Assembly (NCBI RefSeq): GCF_027887165.1
Contig: NC_077228.1
Location: 387,935,692-387,999,691 of the forward strand
From: Monodelphis domestica
Taxonomy: Eukaryota > Chordata > Mammalia > Didelphimorphia > Didelphidae
Length of the DNA: 64,000 bases
Direction: 5' to 3'
Shown here: one piece after another, positions 22,600 through 33,867 of the stretch
How the letters are laid out: each line of letters opens with the position of its first letter
Position numbering within the stretch: position 1 is the stretch's first letter
The notes under the pieces: generated by a model
Databases searched by the model: none
What the model was told of the DNA's origin: nothing
The model's input: only the letters and a program-made list of their open reading frames with translations
Position numbers and translations under genes: made by a program

Positions 22600-23330
22600 C
22601 AAATTGCTGTTCCAGTACCCACTCTCAACAAATGTGGAGGTCAGTTAGATTTGTTTTTAATGCTTTTTGACTTATCTTTCTGTCCCCTATTCCAGTTCCT
22701 TCTCTCTGTACCCACTTGTACCTTTATCTCCTATGAACCCACTTCTCATATGCTGTCCTGATGTCTTATGTTTAGGAAAAAAAATATTCTAAATAGCTAA
22801 TTCACCCTAGTGTACTAAGGATTTAATATGCTACCTTTCCCAGAAGTAATTTCCTTTAGATTGAGAATATCATGTAGGGTAAACTGCTTTTCACAAATTA
22901 ATAAATCACTTATAATGGAATTTCTCAGTGGGGGAGGGAGATATTTCTGGATGGCAGAACCAACATGGTACCTGATCACACATGCAACATAAGGTCTGCC
23001 CATTCTGTTTATAAGTTCGGGTCAGGTCTGTTCCCACTTCTGTAAACTCATTGTATTTTAATGTAACCTATTGGAATCTGTGTTCATAGGATATTAGAAC
23101 TGAAAGGAACATTAAGTACATCAAGTTTAAACTTTCTCCAACCCCAACTTACTAATTTTGTCTTTTAAAAATATATGGAAAATAAAATTGTCAATGAAGA
23201 ATTATAAGAGAAGTGACCTAAAATATATTACTAAGGAAATATATGACCAGAAAAGAAGGTACACAGCTAAAATAGTGAGAGTTGAATTATAATGGGAATT
23301 GGAAGAGCTAATGAAAATGGTAATGGTATA
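22600..23330. other. Unassigned DNA
   Basis: No gene or repeat was recognised with confidence. Confidence 0.45.
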
Positions 23331-23333
23331 ATA

Positions 23334-24326
23334 TACAGTCAGTCCTCAACATTCTTGCATTTAACTCTTCTGACTTCAAGCATTCCCATGACTTTATAAG
23401 GAACCTTATTTTCACTTTTGCTTTGGTAACTATGTAATTTGTGGCTATAAGCAGCAGAGAAAAAAGAGAAGTACAATGATGTGAAGTAGTTAATCAGTGA
23501 TGACAAAGAAGCTCCCAAGATTATATCATTCATAGTTTCCAAGTTTGAAGAGTGGCTTGACATAATTGACCAGCTAGATAGAGATCCCATCAATGATCAC
23601 AGCCCCAAGGTTAAATATCAACTCACCTCTGTTCTGCTCTCATAGCCTGAGACCCTTTAGGATGTGAAGCAGACATCAGTCATGATCTTCAATGCCATCT
23701 ACCATCTGTGAAGGACAGAATGTCAGAGGTGATGATGTCAAAACTCTGCCAATCTTGGCATCTTTTAACACCACTGAACCTCTCTCTTGGTTTTCAGAGG
23801 GTGGCAAAGATAGAAAGGTTTTCAGTAGTATAGAATACTGTACTATGCTGTCCCCTTGCCATTTGATATGATAGAAGATAATATTTAAGTTAAAATGTTT
23901 TAGTTTTAAGAATTTTATTGTTCTATAATATTTTTAGTACTGTATGTTTTGTGTTATAAAAAGCAAATATTGTCTGAAATATTTTTTATTGAGACAGCAT
24001 AAAAGGTCAGAATTTTAGGGAATTACTAGTATGAAAACTCTTACATGTTATCAATTTTGTTTACTTCATTTTATGGATTATTTTCAGGGTTACTGTGTTA
24101 GGAAAGGCCATATTATTAAAATTAATGTATTGTTGCAAAGAATTATATATAGAAATTTGCATTTTCATCAATCTATAGTGAAAGATTATAGTTTTTGATG
24201 AACCTGTAGGTTCACTAGAACCTAATCCTCTATTTCCCATAGGTTCAATGTATCAACATTCACATTTTTTACTTTTGTGCTATTTTCTAGAAACATTATT
24301 TCTGTGAAAGTTAGGGATTGACTATA
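23334..24326. mobile_element. Tc1/mariner Tigger-like DNA transposon relic
   Basis: The 989-bp body (23336-24324) lies between TA dinucleotides. Its left end CAGTCAGTCCTCAAC matches the complement of the right end, tAGTCAATCCCTAAC, with four differences over 15 bp. TA duplications and CAGTC-type inverted repeats are Tigger/pogo hallmarks. No long transposase frame remains, so it is a deletion derivative or a decayed copy. Confidence 0.6.
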
Positions 24327-24340
24327 TATATATATTTGTG

Positions 24341-24400
24341 AAGTGCTCATCACAGTCCCTGGCACATAGTAGGTGATTAATAAATGCTTGTTTTCCTCTC
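24341..24400 (-). repeat. MIR/L2 terminal scrap
   Basis: A 'ccctggcacatagtaggtga' motif with 'ttaataaatgcttg' marks the shared 3' end of MIR/L2. It is too short for a subfamily call. Confidence 0.5.
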
Positions 24401-24842
24401 CACTTAACAGTATGAGTTACTAATAAAATGTGGGTGGAGATATACAGACTACAGGCTGAATAGGAAAGAGATCTAACCAAGACTGGAGTAAGGACTAGGT
24501 ACAAATTAGTGTGTGTGAAGTAAGGAAGAATTTCATGGATGCCCAAGGGTTCCTTTGGCTGAGGGTATAACAGAAGAATGGAAAATATATTGATAAATTC
24601 CTGAGGTATGGTGGCCTGGGAAAATCTCACAAAAGGGAATTACTTTCTGTCTCATTCCTCCAAGCTCCCAAAAAATCTAGAGCAAACAGTGATAAAATCA
24701 GCAGATGGCAACAATGGCTTGCCAGAAAAGCAACAATAGATAGCTTTGGCATCAGAGAGGAGTAACAACAATGGTGGAGGTTGTCTGCAACTTCAGTGGA
24801 TGAGAGCTATTGAGGTAGACTGGCATCAGTAAAGGAAGTTTG

Positions 24843-25539
24843 GGGACCATGTACTATTTAAAAAAATTATTTTAAAATATTTTTCCATGTTTACATAATT
24901 CATTTTCTATCCCTCCCCCTCCCCAGAGCCGACAAGCAATTCCGTTGGATCGTATAAATGTTTCACTTGATACCTATTTCTAAATTATTCATCCCTGCTA
25001 TAGAGAGATCTTTTAAAGCCTAAACCCCAAGTCACAATCCCATATGTACATGAGATAAGTGACGTCATATGTTTTGCTTTTGCATTTTTACTACCATAGC
25101 TCTTTCTCTCAATATGGTTAGCATTCTTTCCCATAAGTCCTTCAGGAGTGTCCTGGCTTGTTGCATTGCTACTAGTAGCAAAGTCCATTACATTGGATTG
25201 TTCCATAGTGTTTTAATTTCTGTATACAATGTTCTCCTGGTTCTGCCCCTTTCGCTCTGCATCAGTTCATTGAGGTTCTCCCAGTTAATATAAAAAGTCT
25301 CCAGATCATCAATCCTTATAGCACAATAGTATCCCATCACCATCAGATACCACAATTTATTCAGTCATTCCCCATTCAGCATCCCCTCATTTTCCATTTT
25401 TTTTTTGCCACCACTAAGAGTGCAGCTATGAATATTTTTGTACAAGTATTTCTCCTTATTATCTCTTTAGGGTACAAGCCTAGTAGTGGTATTGCTGGAC
25501 CAAAGGGTAGACATTCTTTTAAAGTGGGACTATGTACTA
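24843..25539 (-). mobile_element. L1 3' fragment, antisense, with target-site duplication
   Basis: The L1 3' UTR and end of ORF2 (24857-25525) lie in antisense between direct repeats 'gggaccatgtacta' (24843-24856) and 'gggactatgtacta' (25526-25539), one mismatch. The minus frame at 25376-25672 includes LGLYPKEI and the FIAALLVVAKKKWKM block. This is a clean 5'-truncated insertion. Confidence 0.9.
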
Positions 25540-25711
25540 AAAAAACTTCTAGAGGTGGGACAAAAAAGCACCAAGTCACAACTGATTGGCTAGGAGAAAC
25601 CATGAAGTGTATTCCAACCATAATGCAAGCTTTCTTCACCTGGGAGCATGAATTTTCTAAGGAATGTTTCATTTCTCATTGGTACTAGCAACTATGTGAG
25701 GTGTTATTTCT

Positions 25712-25870
25712 TTGAGTTTTTTTAATACATTGAATTATTTTCCACATTACATGTTGATAGAATCTTCAGTAATTGTTTTCTGACATTTAAACATTCACAT
25801 TCCCTGTTCTCTCCTTTCTTCTCACTCCTTTCCCAATACAGCAGGTATGTAGGTTGTACATAGAGGTTTT
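25712..25870 (-). mobile_element. L1-type 3' end fragment, antisense
   Basis: It resembles 39360-39480 over 'ttccacattacatgttgata' and the C/T-rich 'ctctcctttcttctcactcc' block, followed by 'cagcaggtatg'. This is the antisense L1 3' UTR. Confidence 0.55.
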
Positions 25871-26027
25871 ATTTCCTTGTGAAGGGGGAGTTTGGTGCTA
25901 AAAGAATTTGATTACTTGGTTTTTTCTTGTTACATACTTTGCTATTCTGCTCTAATTAAATGCTTTGCCATGTGATTTATGGTTTGTGCCTGGTCTATTG
26001 GTAGGAAAAGCCACTAGAAGAGAACTC

Positions 26028-26073
<46 letters not shown>
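26028..26073. repeat. TA microsatellite
   Basis: About 23 uninterrupted AT units. Confidence 0.95.
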
Positions 26074-26076
<3 letters not shown>

Positions 26077-26454
26077 AATATATGAATAATATAAAATTAT
26101 GATTATTCAAAACATTTCAGAGTGGAATGGGGTATCAAGGGGTTTCTCAGTTCAGTGAGACTTTATTACATATAAATAAAAGAGAAAATAAGTGTGTTAA
26201 TTTTGAAAACCACTTAAAATAGAGGTTGAGGGGGGCTATCAATACTGATTATTACATGCATTTTCAGATGAGGTTATTGCATTTTTCTTGCTTAAATGTT
26301 TTACTTTGTGATAAGAAAATTTTCAAAGGGATGGGTAATCTGGAAATGTTTATAATGTAAAAAAGTCAACTTTTTAAAAAATGAATTTTAACATGTTGAA
26401 TGAAACATTCATTAATAGATCTACATCTTTCTATAGAAAGATAGGGGAGAAAAA

Positions 26455-26560
26455 AAGAGTCAGCATTATCTAGCAGGAAGACCTGAATTTATAAGTCCTA
26501 CCTCTGACAAGTATTGTCTGTGTGACCATAGGTAAGTTATTTAACCTCTAATTCTCCTAC
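26455..26560 (+). repeat. MIR fragment
   Basis: It keeps 'agacctgaatttataagtcc', 'tgtgtgaccataggtaagtt' and 'atttaacctct' in MIR order. Confidence 0.6.
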
Positions 26561-26621
26561 CTTCTCTTTACCCTTTTCTACCTCCCTCTTCGGCAAGGCA
26601 ACCCATTAAGACTTTTAAGTT

Positions 26622-26825
26622 GGGGCAGGTAAGTGGCTCAGAGACTAGACAGCCAGGCCTGGAAACAGGAATCTTGGGTTCAAATCTGTCTTCAGGCATT
26701 TTCTAGTCACGTGACCCTGGGTAAATCATGTGATCCCATTGTCTAGCCTTTTTGCTCTTTTGCCTTAGAACAAAAAAATAATGTTGATTCTAAGAGAGAA
26801 AGTAGGGGTTTAAAGAAAAAAAAAA
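26622..26825 (+). repeat. Marsupial tRNA-headed SINE
   Basis: Complete order of head, 'gggttcaaatctgtcttcag', 'gtgaccctgggtaaatcat' and the 'gattctaag' 3' half, with an A-rich tail. It is moderately diverged. Confidence 0.85.
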
Positions 26826-26829
26826 CTAT

Positions 26830-28550
26830 GTTTCTGAATGGTGGCTCATCTGTACTGGTAAAGGAAGTTTTCTCACATTGTTCCTGGACCAAAGAAATTA
26901 TGAGATTGGATTAAAAGGAAAAAAAAAATACATGTCTCTCAGTACATGGTGAAAGGCAAAATGAAGATGCAATTGATTTAATTTGTCCTACTACCAGGAC
27001 TATGTGTTGACTATCTTTTTGGGAACATACTGTGGTTATCTTTAATTTGATATTTCAGTAAGAGACTAGAGATAAAGTAGCAGGTGCTTCCATTTCTGCT
27101 CTTAGTATTCATTTGACATAATTTTTCTCACCTTGACAATCCTTCAGTAGTATGAAATAGTGCAAACATTAATTTTCCACATTGACATTATGAAAACTTT
27201 CTGTGCTAACTTACTAAGTAAAATGTCACAATTAATTTCTAGAAGTCATATCTGTTCATAACACTTCAAAGTGCTCTTAGCCATTCATCCTAGAATTACA
27301 AAAAATGAAAGAATATGATATGAGCAGCATCAGCAAAATTAACTTTCCTAACAGATTTGACCTTTCGATAATACTCAATTTTGCTAGATTTCCCCCCTCG
27401 GATACTATTTAAAAAATCACAGACTTATGTTTCTTGTGCCAACTGGGTTGAAATGATTTCAGCAACATACTAACATTTTTCTTGCAGGTACTGAGCAAAT
27501 GCTAATGCCTGAAGCCACATTCACTGCCAAGCTAGGTACAAGGAAGCATTAACCTGCTTTTCTAGAGTGACGTGTAGTAGGAGGAGGCAAATATTTCTTA
27601 CAAATGTACTACTGATTAATTAGTCTCAGTGTGCTGCATCTATGTTACATTAACCTGAGGGTTACTAAAGAAATGAAGATGTTTGAGTAATAGAGGATTG
27701 GGATTTTGAGCACGCTGGCACTTCTCCCCTCTCCCATAGTGGTGAAACCGATGTCTCTAAATCTTCAAATCATTTGATTCCAAATAAACCTCTTCCATTA
27801 ACCTTATCTCTTATTCTTCACCCTTTTCCACAGCCATGGGAATCTTTAATAAAGGAAGAAGGTTTTAACATATTGTTAAAGAATTGAAAGCATTTCACTG
27901 TATACTTTATCTAAAGCATGTTTTCTCCAGCACCACCAGTATTGCCAAATAAGAATGGTTTCCATTTGGATAGTAGACCTTCATATGATATTCTCCTTGG
28001 CTCCAATTCAAGAGTTTTCGCTATAAGTTATGGTATACTCTGGGGAGAACTCATTGATATGGTATAACTGCAGCTTAATTATTATTGGTTCTGGTCAATG
28101 ACTAAGTTAAGGTGTGTTTTGGAGAAAAAAAAGACTGATGTTCCAAGAAGGCATACTTGCTGTCAATCCAATTGGAAGAAGAAGCAAAAAGGCATGGTGT
28201 AAATGTAAAAGGCACTGGAATCTGGAGGGCTGGACATAAAGTTTCTTCAGAAAATGACAAAATGAAAAGTCTTTAGTTATAAGGAGATTGGATCATGAGC
28301 TTTGCTGGTCCAGCACAAGGGTTCAGGGAAGAGTTGCACGTCTAGACTACAACCCCTGTTTCCAAAACTCCACTCATAGCCATCCTAAAGGGAAGCAGCT
28401 CAAGTGGGAAGAAATCAGCTGCCTAATAAGATAGTGAAGTCAGCCTCGATGGTGCAGCAGAGCATGCTGAGGAAGAGACAAGAAACAGTACGGGCTAGGC
28501 AAATCCAAACTATCAATCACTCCACTGATATGAGTACTATTTTTACTCAG
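26830..28550. other. Repeat-poor DNA with a possible short exon
   Basis: I recognise no repeat over most of this 1.7 kb, which is unusual for the window. A well-formed splice-acceptor context precedes 27488 and a GT donor follows 27535 on the plus strand (see findings). It may contain conserved non-coding elements, but no coding gene is demonstrable. Confidence 0.35.
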
Positions 28551-28551
28551 A

Positions 28552-28960
28552 GTCTGATGGAGATCACCTAGGATCCTGAAACCAAGTCTTGAGAATTATA
28601 ATTGCAGCCTGGCAAGTGCTCCTGAAGATGCTCCAGCCAATTTCTACTGAAGATATAGAAAACAAAGTTCTTATCACTAAAGTTTTTGATCCAAAATAAA
28701 AAATCTATATGATTTGATCAGTGGAAATGACATTAAAGAAGCATTGCCATCTTCTTTGTCATTATAACCTAAGGACCATGGCAACTTTCCATCTGACTTG
28801 AAGCTGAAACCTTCCCTATGTGTTGTCTTTCCTTTCATGATATGAATGCTTTAAGAACAGAGATTGCTTTATTTTTCTCTGTGTATCCTCAATGTGTAGC
28901 ATAATGCTTTGTGTATAATATGCATTTAATATGTATTGCATTCATTCATTCATTCACTGA
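28552..28960 (+). repeat. Unnamed repeat with Y-box-like segment and L2-like tail (copy 2)
   Basis: This copy aligns along its length with 9205-9640: the 'tctgatggagatcac' start, the 'aaagttcttatcactaaag' stretch, the 'ttccatctgacttgaag' block and an L2-like end with ATTC repeats. The Y-box-like codons are shorter here than in copy 1. The two copies differ at many sites, so the family is old. Confidence 0.55.
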
Positions 28961-29039
28961 TCACAAAGGTTATTGGGTGCAAGGATCTGAATATTTCAGT
29001 TCACTCACTTTAAGAGTATTATAATGGACAGAGAGCCAC

Positions 29040-29140
29040 AGTATTGGATTCAAAAAGAATTGGATTCACTTCCCACCTGTGACATATATCCAAACTGTCA
29101 TCCTAGATAAATCACTTAACATTTGAGTGTACTATGACAA
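29040..29140 (+). repeat. MIR fragment
   Basis: It has 'ggattcacttcccacctgtg' and 'taaatcacttaacatttgag' in MIR order. Confidence 0.5.
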
Positions 29141-29396
29141 GTTTATAAATTCTAAATTTAAAATTATAATTTATTTAATTGAAAATCATAAATGGTTATT
29201 AATCTGCTTTGGTAGGTAAAATTTCCTTACTAAGATTTCTTCAGACAAAAGAAATAACAAATCCATTAGAAAGAAAATCAATAAAAATATTAATGGACTT
29301 TTCTATGAAACATATTGGGTTAGGATCTAGTGATATACTGACTGAACTAGAAACAGTCCCTTCCATCAAGTGGAGTATGGGTAGGTAAAAATATGA

Positions 29397-29549
29397 TTAA
29401 CACACAAAAAAGATATAATGGAGGGGCAAGAAGAAATGGAATAAGGGAGGAGTTTGTGGAAGAATATATTAACTTAACACATAAAAGAGGTATGGAGGGG
29501 AAAGAAGAAATGGAATAAGGGAGGAGTTTGTGGAAGAATATATTAATTT
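29397..29549. repeat. Tandem duplication, 77-bp unit, two copies
   Basis: Units at 29397-29473 and 29474-29549 share a nearly identical purine-rich core of about 50 bp (starting 'aagaagaaatggaataag'), with variable leading parts. No family was recognised. Confidence 0.85.
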
Positions 29550-29833
29550 AAAGATTAGAGAAGGGAAATGATGGAATACTAGTTCCTTTATCTTTTGAGA
29601 ACCTCTTTAAAATAAAGCAAGCCAATTAACGAACAATTTTTTTTTTGTGTCACTTACTATCAGAGAGGATGGGTGTTAGGGGGTGATACAAATAAGTTTA
29701 AGACAAAGTCCCTGCCTTTTAGAAACTTATCATCTAATCCTGGATACAAATAAAAACACAACCCCCAATTTAAAAACAAACACTTAAAGCTTTAAACAAC
29801 ATGCTTCTACTATTTGAATTCAATAAACATTCA

Positions 29834-30000
29834 TTAAACCCTTCTGTTTTGGTTTCAATTATAAAACAGGAAGCAGCAAGGGCTAGTCAATTGGGTTAAG
29901 TGATTTGCCCAGGGTCACCCAGTTAGAAAGCCTCTGAGGTTAGATTCAAACCCAAGTCCTCCTGACTCTAGGCTTAGCACTCTATCTACTTAGCTGTTCC
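29834..30000 (-). repeat. Marsupial tRNA-headed SINE, antisense
   Basis: Complement of the common SINE: 'ggttaagtgatttgcccagg' core and a 'ctatctacttagctgttcc' head end. The 3' half is partly degraded. Confidence 0.75.
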
Positions 30001-30179
30001 TCAATAAACATTTTATAAGGAGTTATATACATGCCTCTGTGGTCAGTGCTGGGAATACCATGATGCTATATAACACAGTCTGCCCTAGAGAAAAGTTTAT
30101 AATCTACTAGGACAATAAGACATGTTCACAGATAAGAATAATGCTAGGTAGATTCCAAAAAGGACAAGGGGAAGATTAT

Positions 30180-30255
30180 TTATTTATTTATTTTCCTATT
30201 TATTATTTATATATATATAATATAAATATTATTATTATCTATTATCCTATTTAAC
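30180..30255. repeat. AT-rich simple sequence
   Basis: TTTA and TA repeats in a low-complexity stretch. Confidence 0.7.
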
Positions 30256-30439
30256 TCATAGGAAAAATATTAAAAGAACATGAGGAAGACCCATTGAGTT
30301 CATATTTTATAGAGGATTTCTAGAAAGACCTAGACAAAAATTATACAGGATGAAAAGCTATTAATCATATCTTTCCACAAATCTCCCACAAAGGATATAT
30401 ATACCATGCCTTGAAAATCTTTCCTCTGTTATAAGGTGT

Positions 30440-30660
30440 ATTTTAATAGAGATGGGGACTAGACCTGTGATTTCATTTGAATGGGAAATAATTGGGTAAG
30501 GAAAATCCCTCTGCCAATGCAAATTGTTCTCTTCTTTGCAGTTTATCATCATAGAGAGGTTCCTAGGACACTTGGAAATTAGATGATTTACCCAAGTCAT
30601 TCAGTCAATTTGTGTTCGAGGCAGCAGTAGAATTCAGGTTTCCTTGTTTTGAGGTTCTCT
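30440..30660 (-). repeat. MAR1-like CORE-SINE, antisense
   Basis: It shares the layout of 49648-49858: 'ggggactagacctgtgattt', a 'ccctctgccaatgcaaattg' block, then an antisense tRNA-like portion. Both copies resemble the marsupial MAR1 CORE-SINE as I remember it. Confidence 0.6.
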
Positions 30661-30730
30661 AATCACTTGTTGTATAACTAATTTTTCCCATGTGTGCCAC
30701 TGGTATTCATTCAATATTAAGAGCATGAAA

Positions 30731-30930
30731 GGGAGGTAGATGGATAGCTCAGGTGGATAATAGAGCCAGGCCAACAGATGGAAGGTCATGGGTTCAAATT
30801 TGGCCTCAGATACTTCCTGTGTGGCCCTGGACAAGTCACAACCTCAATTGCATATCCCTTATAGTTCTTCTACCTTGGAACCAATCCACAGTATTGATTC
30901 TAAGATAGAAGATTAAGGGTTTAAAAACAA
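30731..30930 (+). repeat. Marsupial tRNA-headed SINE
   Basis: Full-length order with 'gggttcaaatttggcctcag', 'ctggacaagtcac' and 'ccacagtattgattctaag', ending in TTTAAAA. Confidence 0.85.
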
Positions 30931-31194
30931 GGAGCTTATGAGGAAGTTCTTCTGGTATATTGAGTGAAGTACCCACTGGAATTTGGAGAGAAAATGGACT
31001 AGATTCCCCAGATGATAAAACATAGTTAAATTGTAATATGCACTGATGACACTATAGCCCCACTGGTTTATAGGGACTTAACACAACACAAGAGAAAATG
31101 AAACCTATCTTCCTATCTTAAAAGGAATACAACTCCCAGTGGGTTGGCCCAAAGGATATTGTCTTCAGTAGAACATCACTTAGCATCATGATGT

Positions 31195-31640
31195 AGTCAA
31201 GAAAGCCCTTAAATCAGAAGCAGAGTACTTGGATTAGAATCTGGGCTCTGCCCAGGGAGTATACTTGTAGGTTTAGCAACCAGTTCTCTAAGAAAAAAAT
31301 CAGATCCCTAAAACAATTTTAAAGTTAATCTTCATTATTAACATTTTCACTATTACTTTCTTAAAGTCTAGAAATCACTAAAACAATAAACCAAGCCTTG
31401 ATTTGCAGAATTTGCCAAATTTCAGATGCTCACACTGAAAACTTAATAATCTAGAGAGATGGAGCTGGCTTCAACACCCTCTGACTGCCCCTTTCCATTT
31501 GTGCAACCTTGGATGAAGCAAGGCACTCTACCTGTCTGGTTTCTCTGTATATCAAAAAAAGAGAGAGTGAGTAGAGCCCATTGGATTCAATGATCTCTAA
31601 GCCCCTTTCAATCATAGATTCTAGGATCCTCTTGTGAATA
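31195..31640 (+). repeat. MIR split by a hAT-like relic
   Basis: The left MIR half ends in 'gggctctgcc' at 31252. The right half resumes at 31484 and continues through 'caaccttggatgaag' and 'gatctctaagccccttt' to about 31640. The 231 bp between are foreign to MIR. Confidence 0.65.
31253..31483. mobile_element. hAT-like non-autonomous DNA transposon relic (copy 1)
   Basis: It begins CAGGGAGTATAC and ends 'caccctctg', a weak inverted match of the CAGGG type common in hAT elements. It interrupts a MIR. A related copy starts CAGGAGTATGC at 46803. No clear 8-bp target duplication is left. Classification is tentative. Confidence 0.45.
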
Positions 31641-31644
31641 AGTG

Positions 31645-33148
31645 CCAGTTGAATGGCATAGACTGAATTCTCTGAGTTTAGTGGAGGATGAGATCAGTGT
31701 GGGTTACAAAGATAAAGAAAAACCACAATGAAGAATTAGGATTTGATTAAGGAGCCTGAAGGATTTAGGTGGAGAGGGGGATGGAGGAGGCAGGAGGGAG
31801 GACATTATGGACACCAAAGGACTTTTGTAGGTTGTTCACAGAACTTAGTCTGTACACAGGGAAATATCAATGATGGTAATGTTATCTTTAACATTGTCCT
31901 CTATCAAGGCACCACCACAACTCTTCCTGCTGCATTATCTAAAAGAAAGTCTATAAGGAGTGGACTGGGGAGGATCACTGTCTTCAGGGTAGTGCTTGCA
32001 TTTGATGAGTTTACCTGCCTCATTTGAGGGCACCTAATCCCAGAGGGTTTTCTAGCAGATTTATTAAATTTGCCGAGCCTATCTATTTGGTCACTAATGA
32101 GATCTGAGCTGACTCTCAGGCTCAATCATTGTTTTCTAGTTTCTTTCCCGTTGACTTTTGTACATCTTAGTACATGCACTCTTGTCCCAAATTGAAGGCT
32201 TAGTAAAAATATGTATACAAATATGACAGAGAATGCAGATTGTAGAAAAGCAAGCTTTAATTCATAAGCCCAAGGGGATAATTTACTTTCAATCCCTTTC
32301 TCTCTCAAAAGAGAGCACCACCAACAAATGGTACATAAAGGAAAACAGAGCAAACAAAAGACAGGAAACTTGGCAATTTATGAACTCAAGCATGAAAGTG
32401 CCGAAAACAAGCAGGGCTCAACTTATTTGAAAAATACGTCTGAACCTATTGCATTAAAACATGGTATTGCACTAATCTAATGAGTTTTATAGCAAATGAG
32501 GCATGAAACATTGCCAAAATATAGTCAGTAAAATATCCAAATTACTCTTTAATGCCATTATACGTTTTGTCTTATTGGGAGCCGGTACTGAATGCATTAT
32601 TTTAAAATCTGCACAACTGGCAAAATAAGGAAAAATATTTTACAAAGTCAGTTACTATTTGAATAAGATGCTAATTATGACAAAAAGTTCCTGAAATTTC
32701 TAGAAAAAATACACATGTAGTTAATTCGTAAGATGGTATTAACAAAGTTCATTTTTGCTTTAGTCTCTAGAAATTCAAGATTATGCTGAAGGAGATGCAA
32801 CATGGGACATAAGTAATCTTTGGAAAAGCATAAAGCAAATTCTACCAGTGATATAATTTTACTCAAGAGAAGAGTTATTTTACTAAACATATTATCATGT
32901 TATTTAGTCAGGACTGATGAAAACATTCTCATTTATCCTTGCGTTTAGCAATACTGCATTCTCTATTTGAGAAGAATTAATGAAGTGCCTTGGATCTTGC
33001 ATTCAGATTGTGGAAGTGGAAATGAGTTACTCTTGGATCCCTGAATGAATTAGTATTAAATCATTAACATATAGGACTGTGAAATTATATTAATTTTAAG
33101 AGAGTCCAGAAATCCTTGAACTTTATTTTCCATTTTTATTTTTTCATT
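31645..33148. other. Repeat-poor DNA, possible conserved non-coding region
   Basis: About 1.5 kb without a repeat I recognise, and AT-rich but not low-complexity. A 94-codon plus frame at 31743-32027 has no recognised domain. The stretch 32130-33060 contains no simple repeats and could be conserved regulatory DNA. Confidence 0.35.
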
Positions 33149-33440
33149 TGTAAAAATGGAGATTTGAACCCCGGACTTCAATTCCCAGAAGTCCTTGGTA
33201 GTTCCCAGAATTCCCTAAAATCTCACCACCTGAGCGGAGAACATGGGTATTTAAACTGACTGTACTGCCTACCGGTCTCTCAGCTTCAGTTTCTAGGCAC
33301 ACGTGGCTCTCTACCTAGCAGGCAAGATATAGGTTGCATGTGCTTTCTTATTTTGTATTTTCTTTATTTCTTAATCTTCAATAAACCTCATAAAAATATA
33401 ATACTTTTAGCAGAGAAACTGATTTTAACTGTTACACATT
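33145..33440. mobile_element. Solo LTR of an endogenous retrovirus
   Basis: A 288-bp unit (33149-33436) begins TGTAAAAATGG and ends GTTACA. CATT direct repeats flank it at 33145-33148 and 33437-33440. A TATTTAAA box lies near 33248 and an AATAAA-type signal near 33380. A related LTR lies at 53210-53538. The 4-bp duplication suits a gammaretrovirus-like (class I) family. It is a solo LTR left by recombination, and it looks whole as an LTR. Confidence 0.75.
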
Positions 33441-33550
33441 TCCACTATCACTTTTTTCCAATTGATGAACCATCTTGAGTCACCAGAGCTATAATGTGTG
33501 ACTTGATCATCCTTTTCAAAATAAAATCTACTTCTATAGCCTTGGAAAAG

Positions 33551-33747
33551 TGGGGCTAGTTAGGTGGTATGGACCAGTGAATAGAGAGCCAGGCCTTGAG
33601 TCAGGAGGATATGAACTCAAATCTGGCCTCAGACACTTTCTAGTTCTGTGATCCTAGGCCAAGTCATTTGGCCTCATTTGCCTAATCCTTCCCTTTCTAT
33701 CTTAGAATTATTATTAACATAGGAAGTAAGGGTTTAAAAAAAGAAAA
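33551..33747 (+). repeat. Marsupial tRNA-headed SINE
   Basis: Head 'tggggctagttaggtggt', then 'caaatctggcctcagacac', and a degraded 3' half ending in an A-rich tail. Confidence 0.8.
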
Positions 33748-33867
33748 AGCATTAGGTTCAATTTCTAAAAACCCAAATGTATCATAAGTACATTTCAATA
33801 GATTTTATTTTCATTTACTGTGTTTACAATTAATCTGAGATATTTGTACAATTACATGGCTTTCAGA

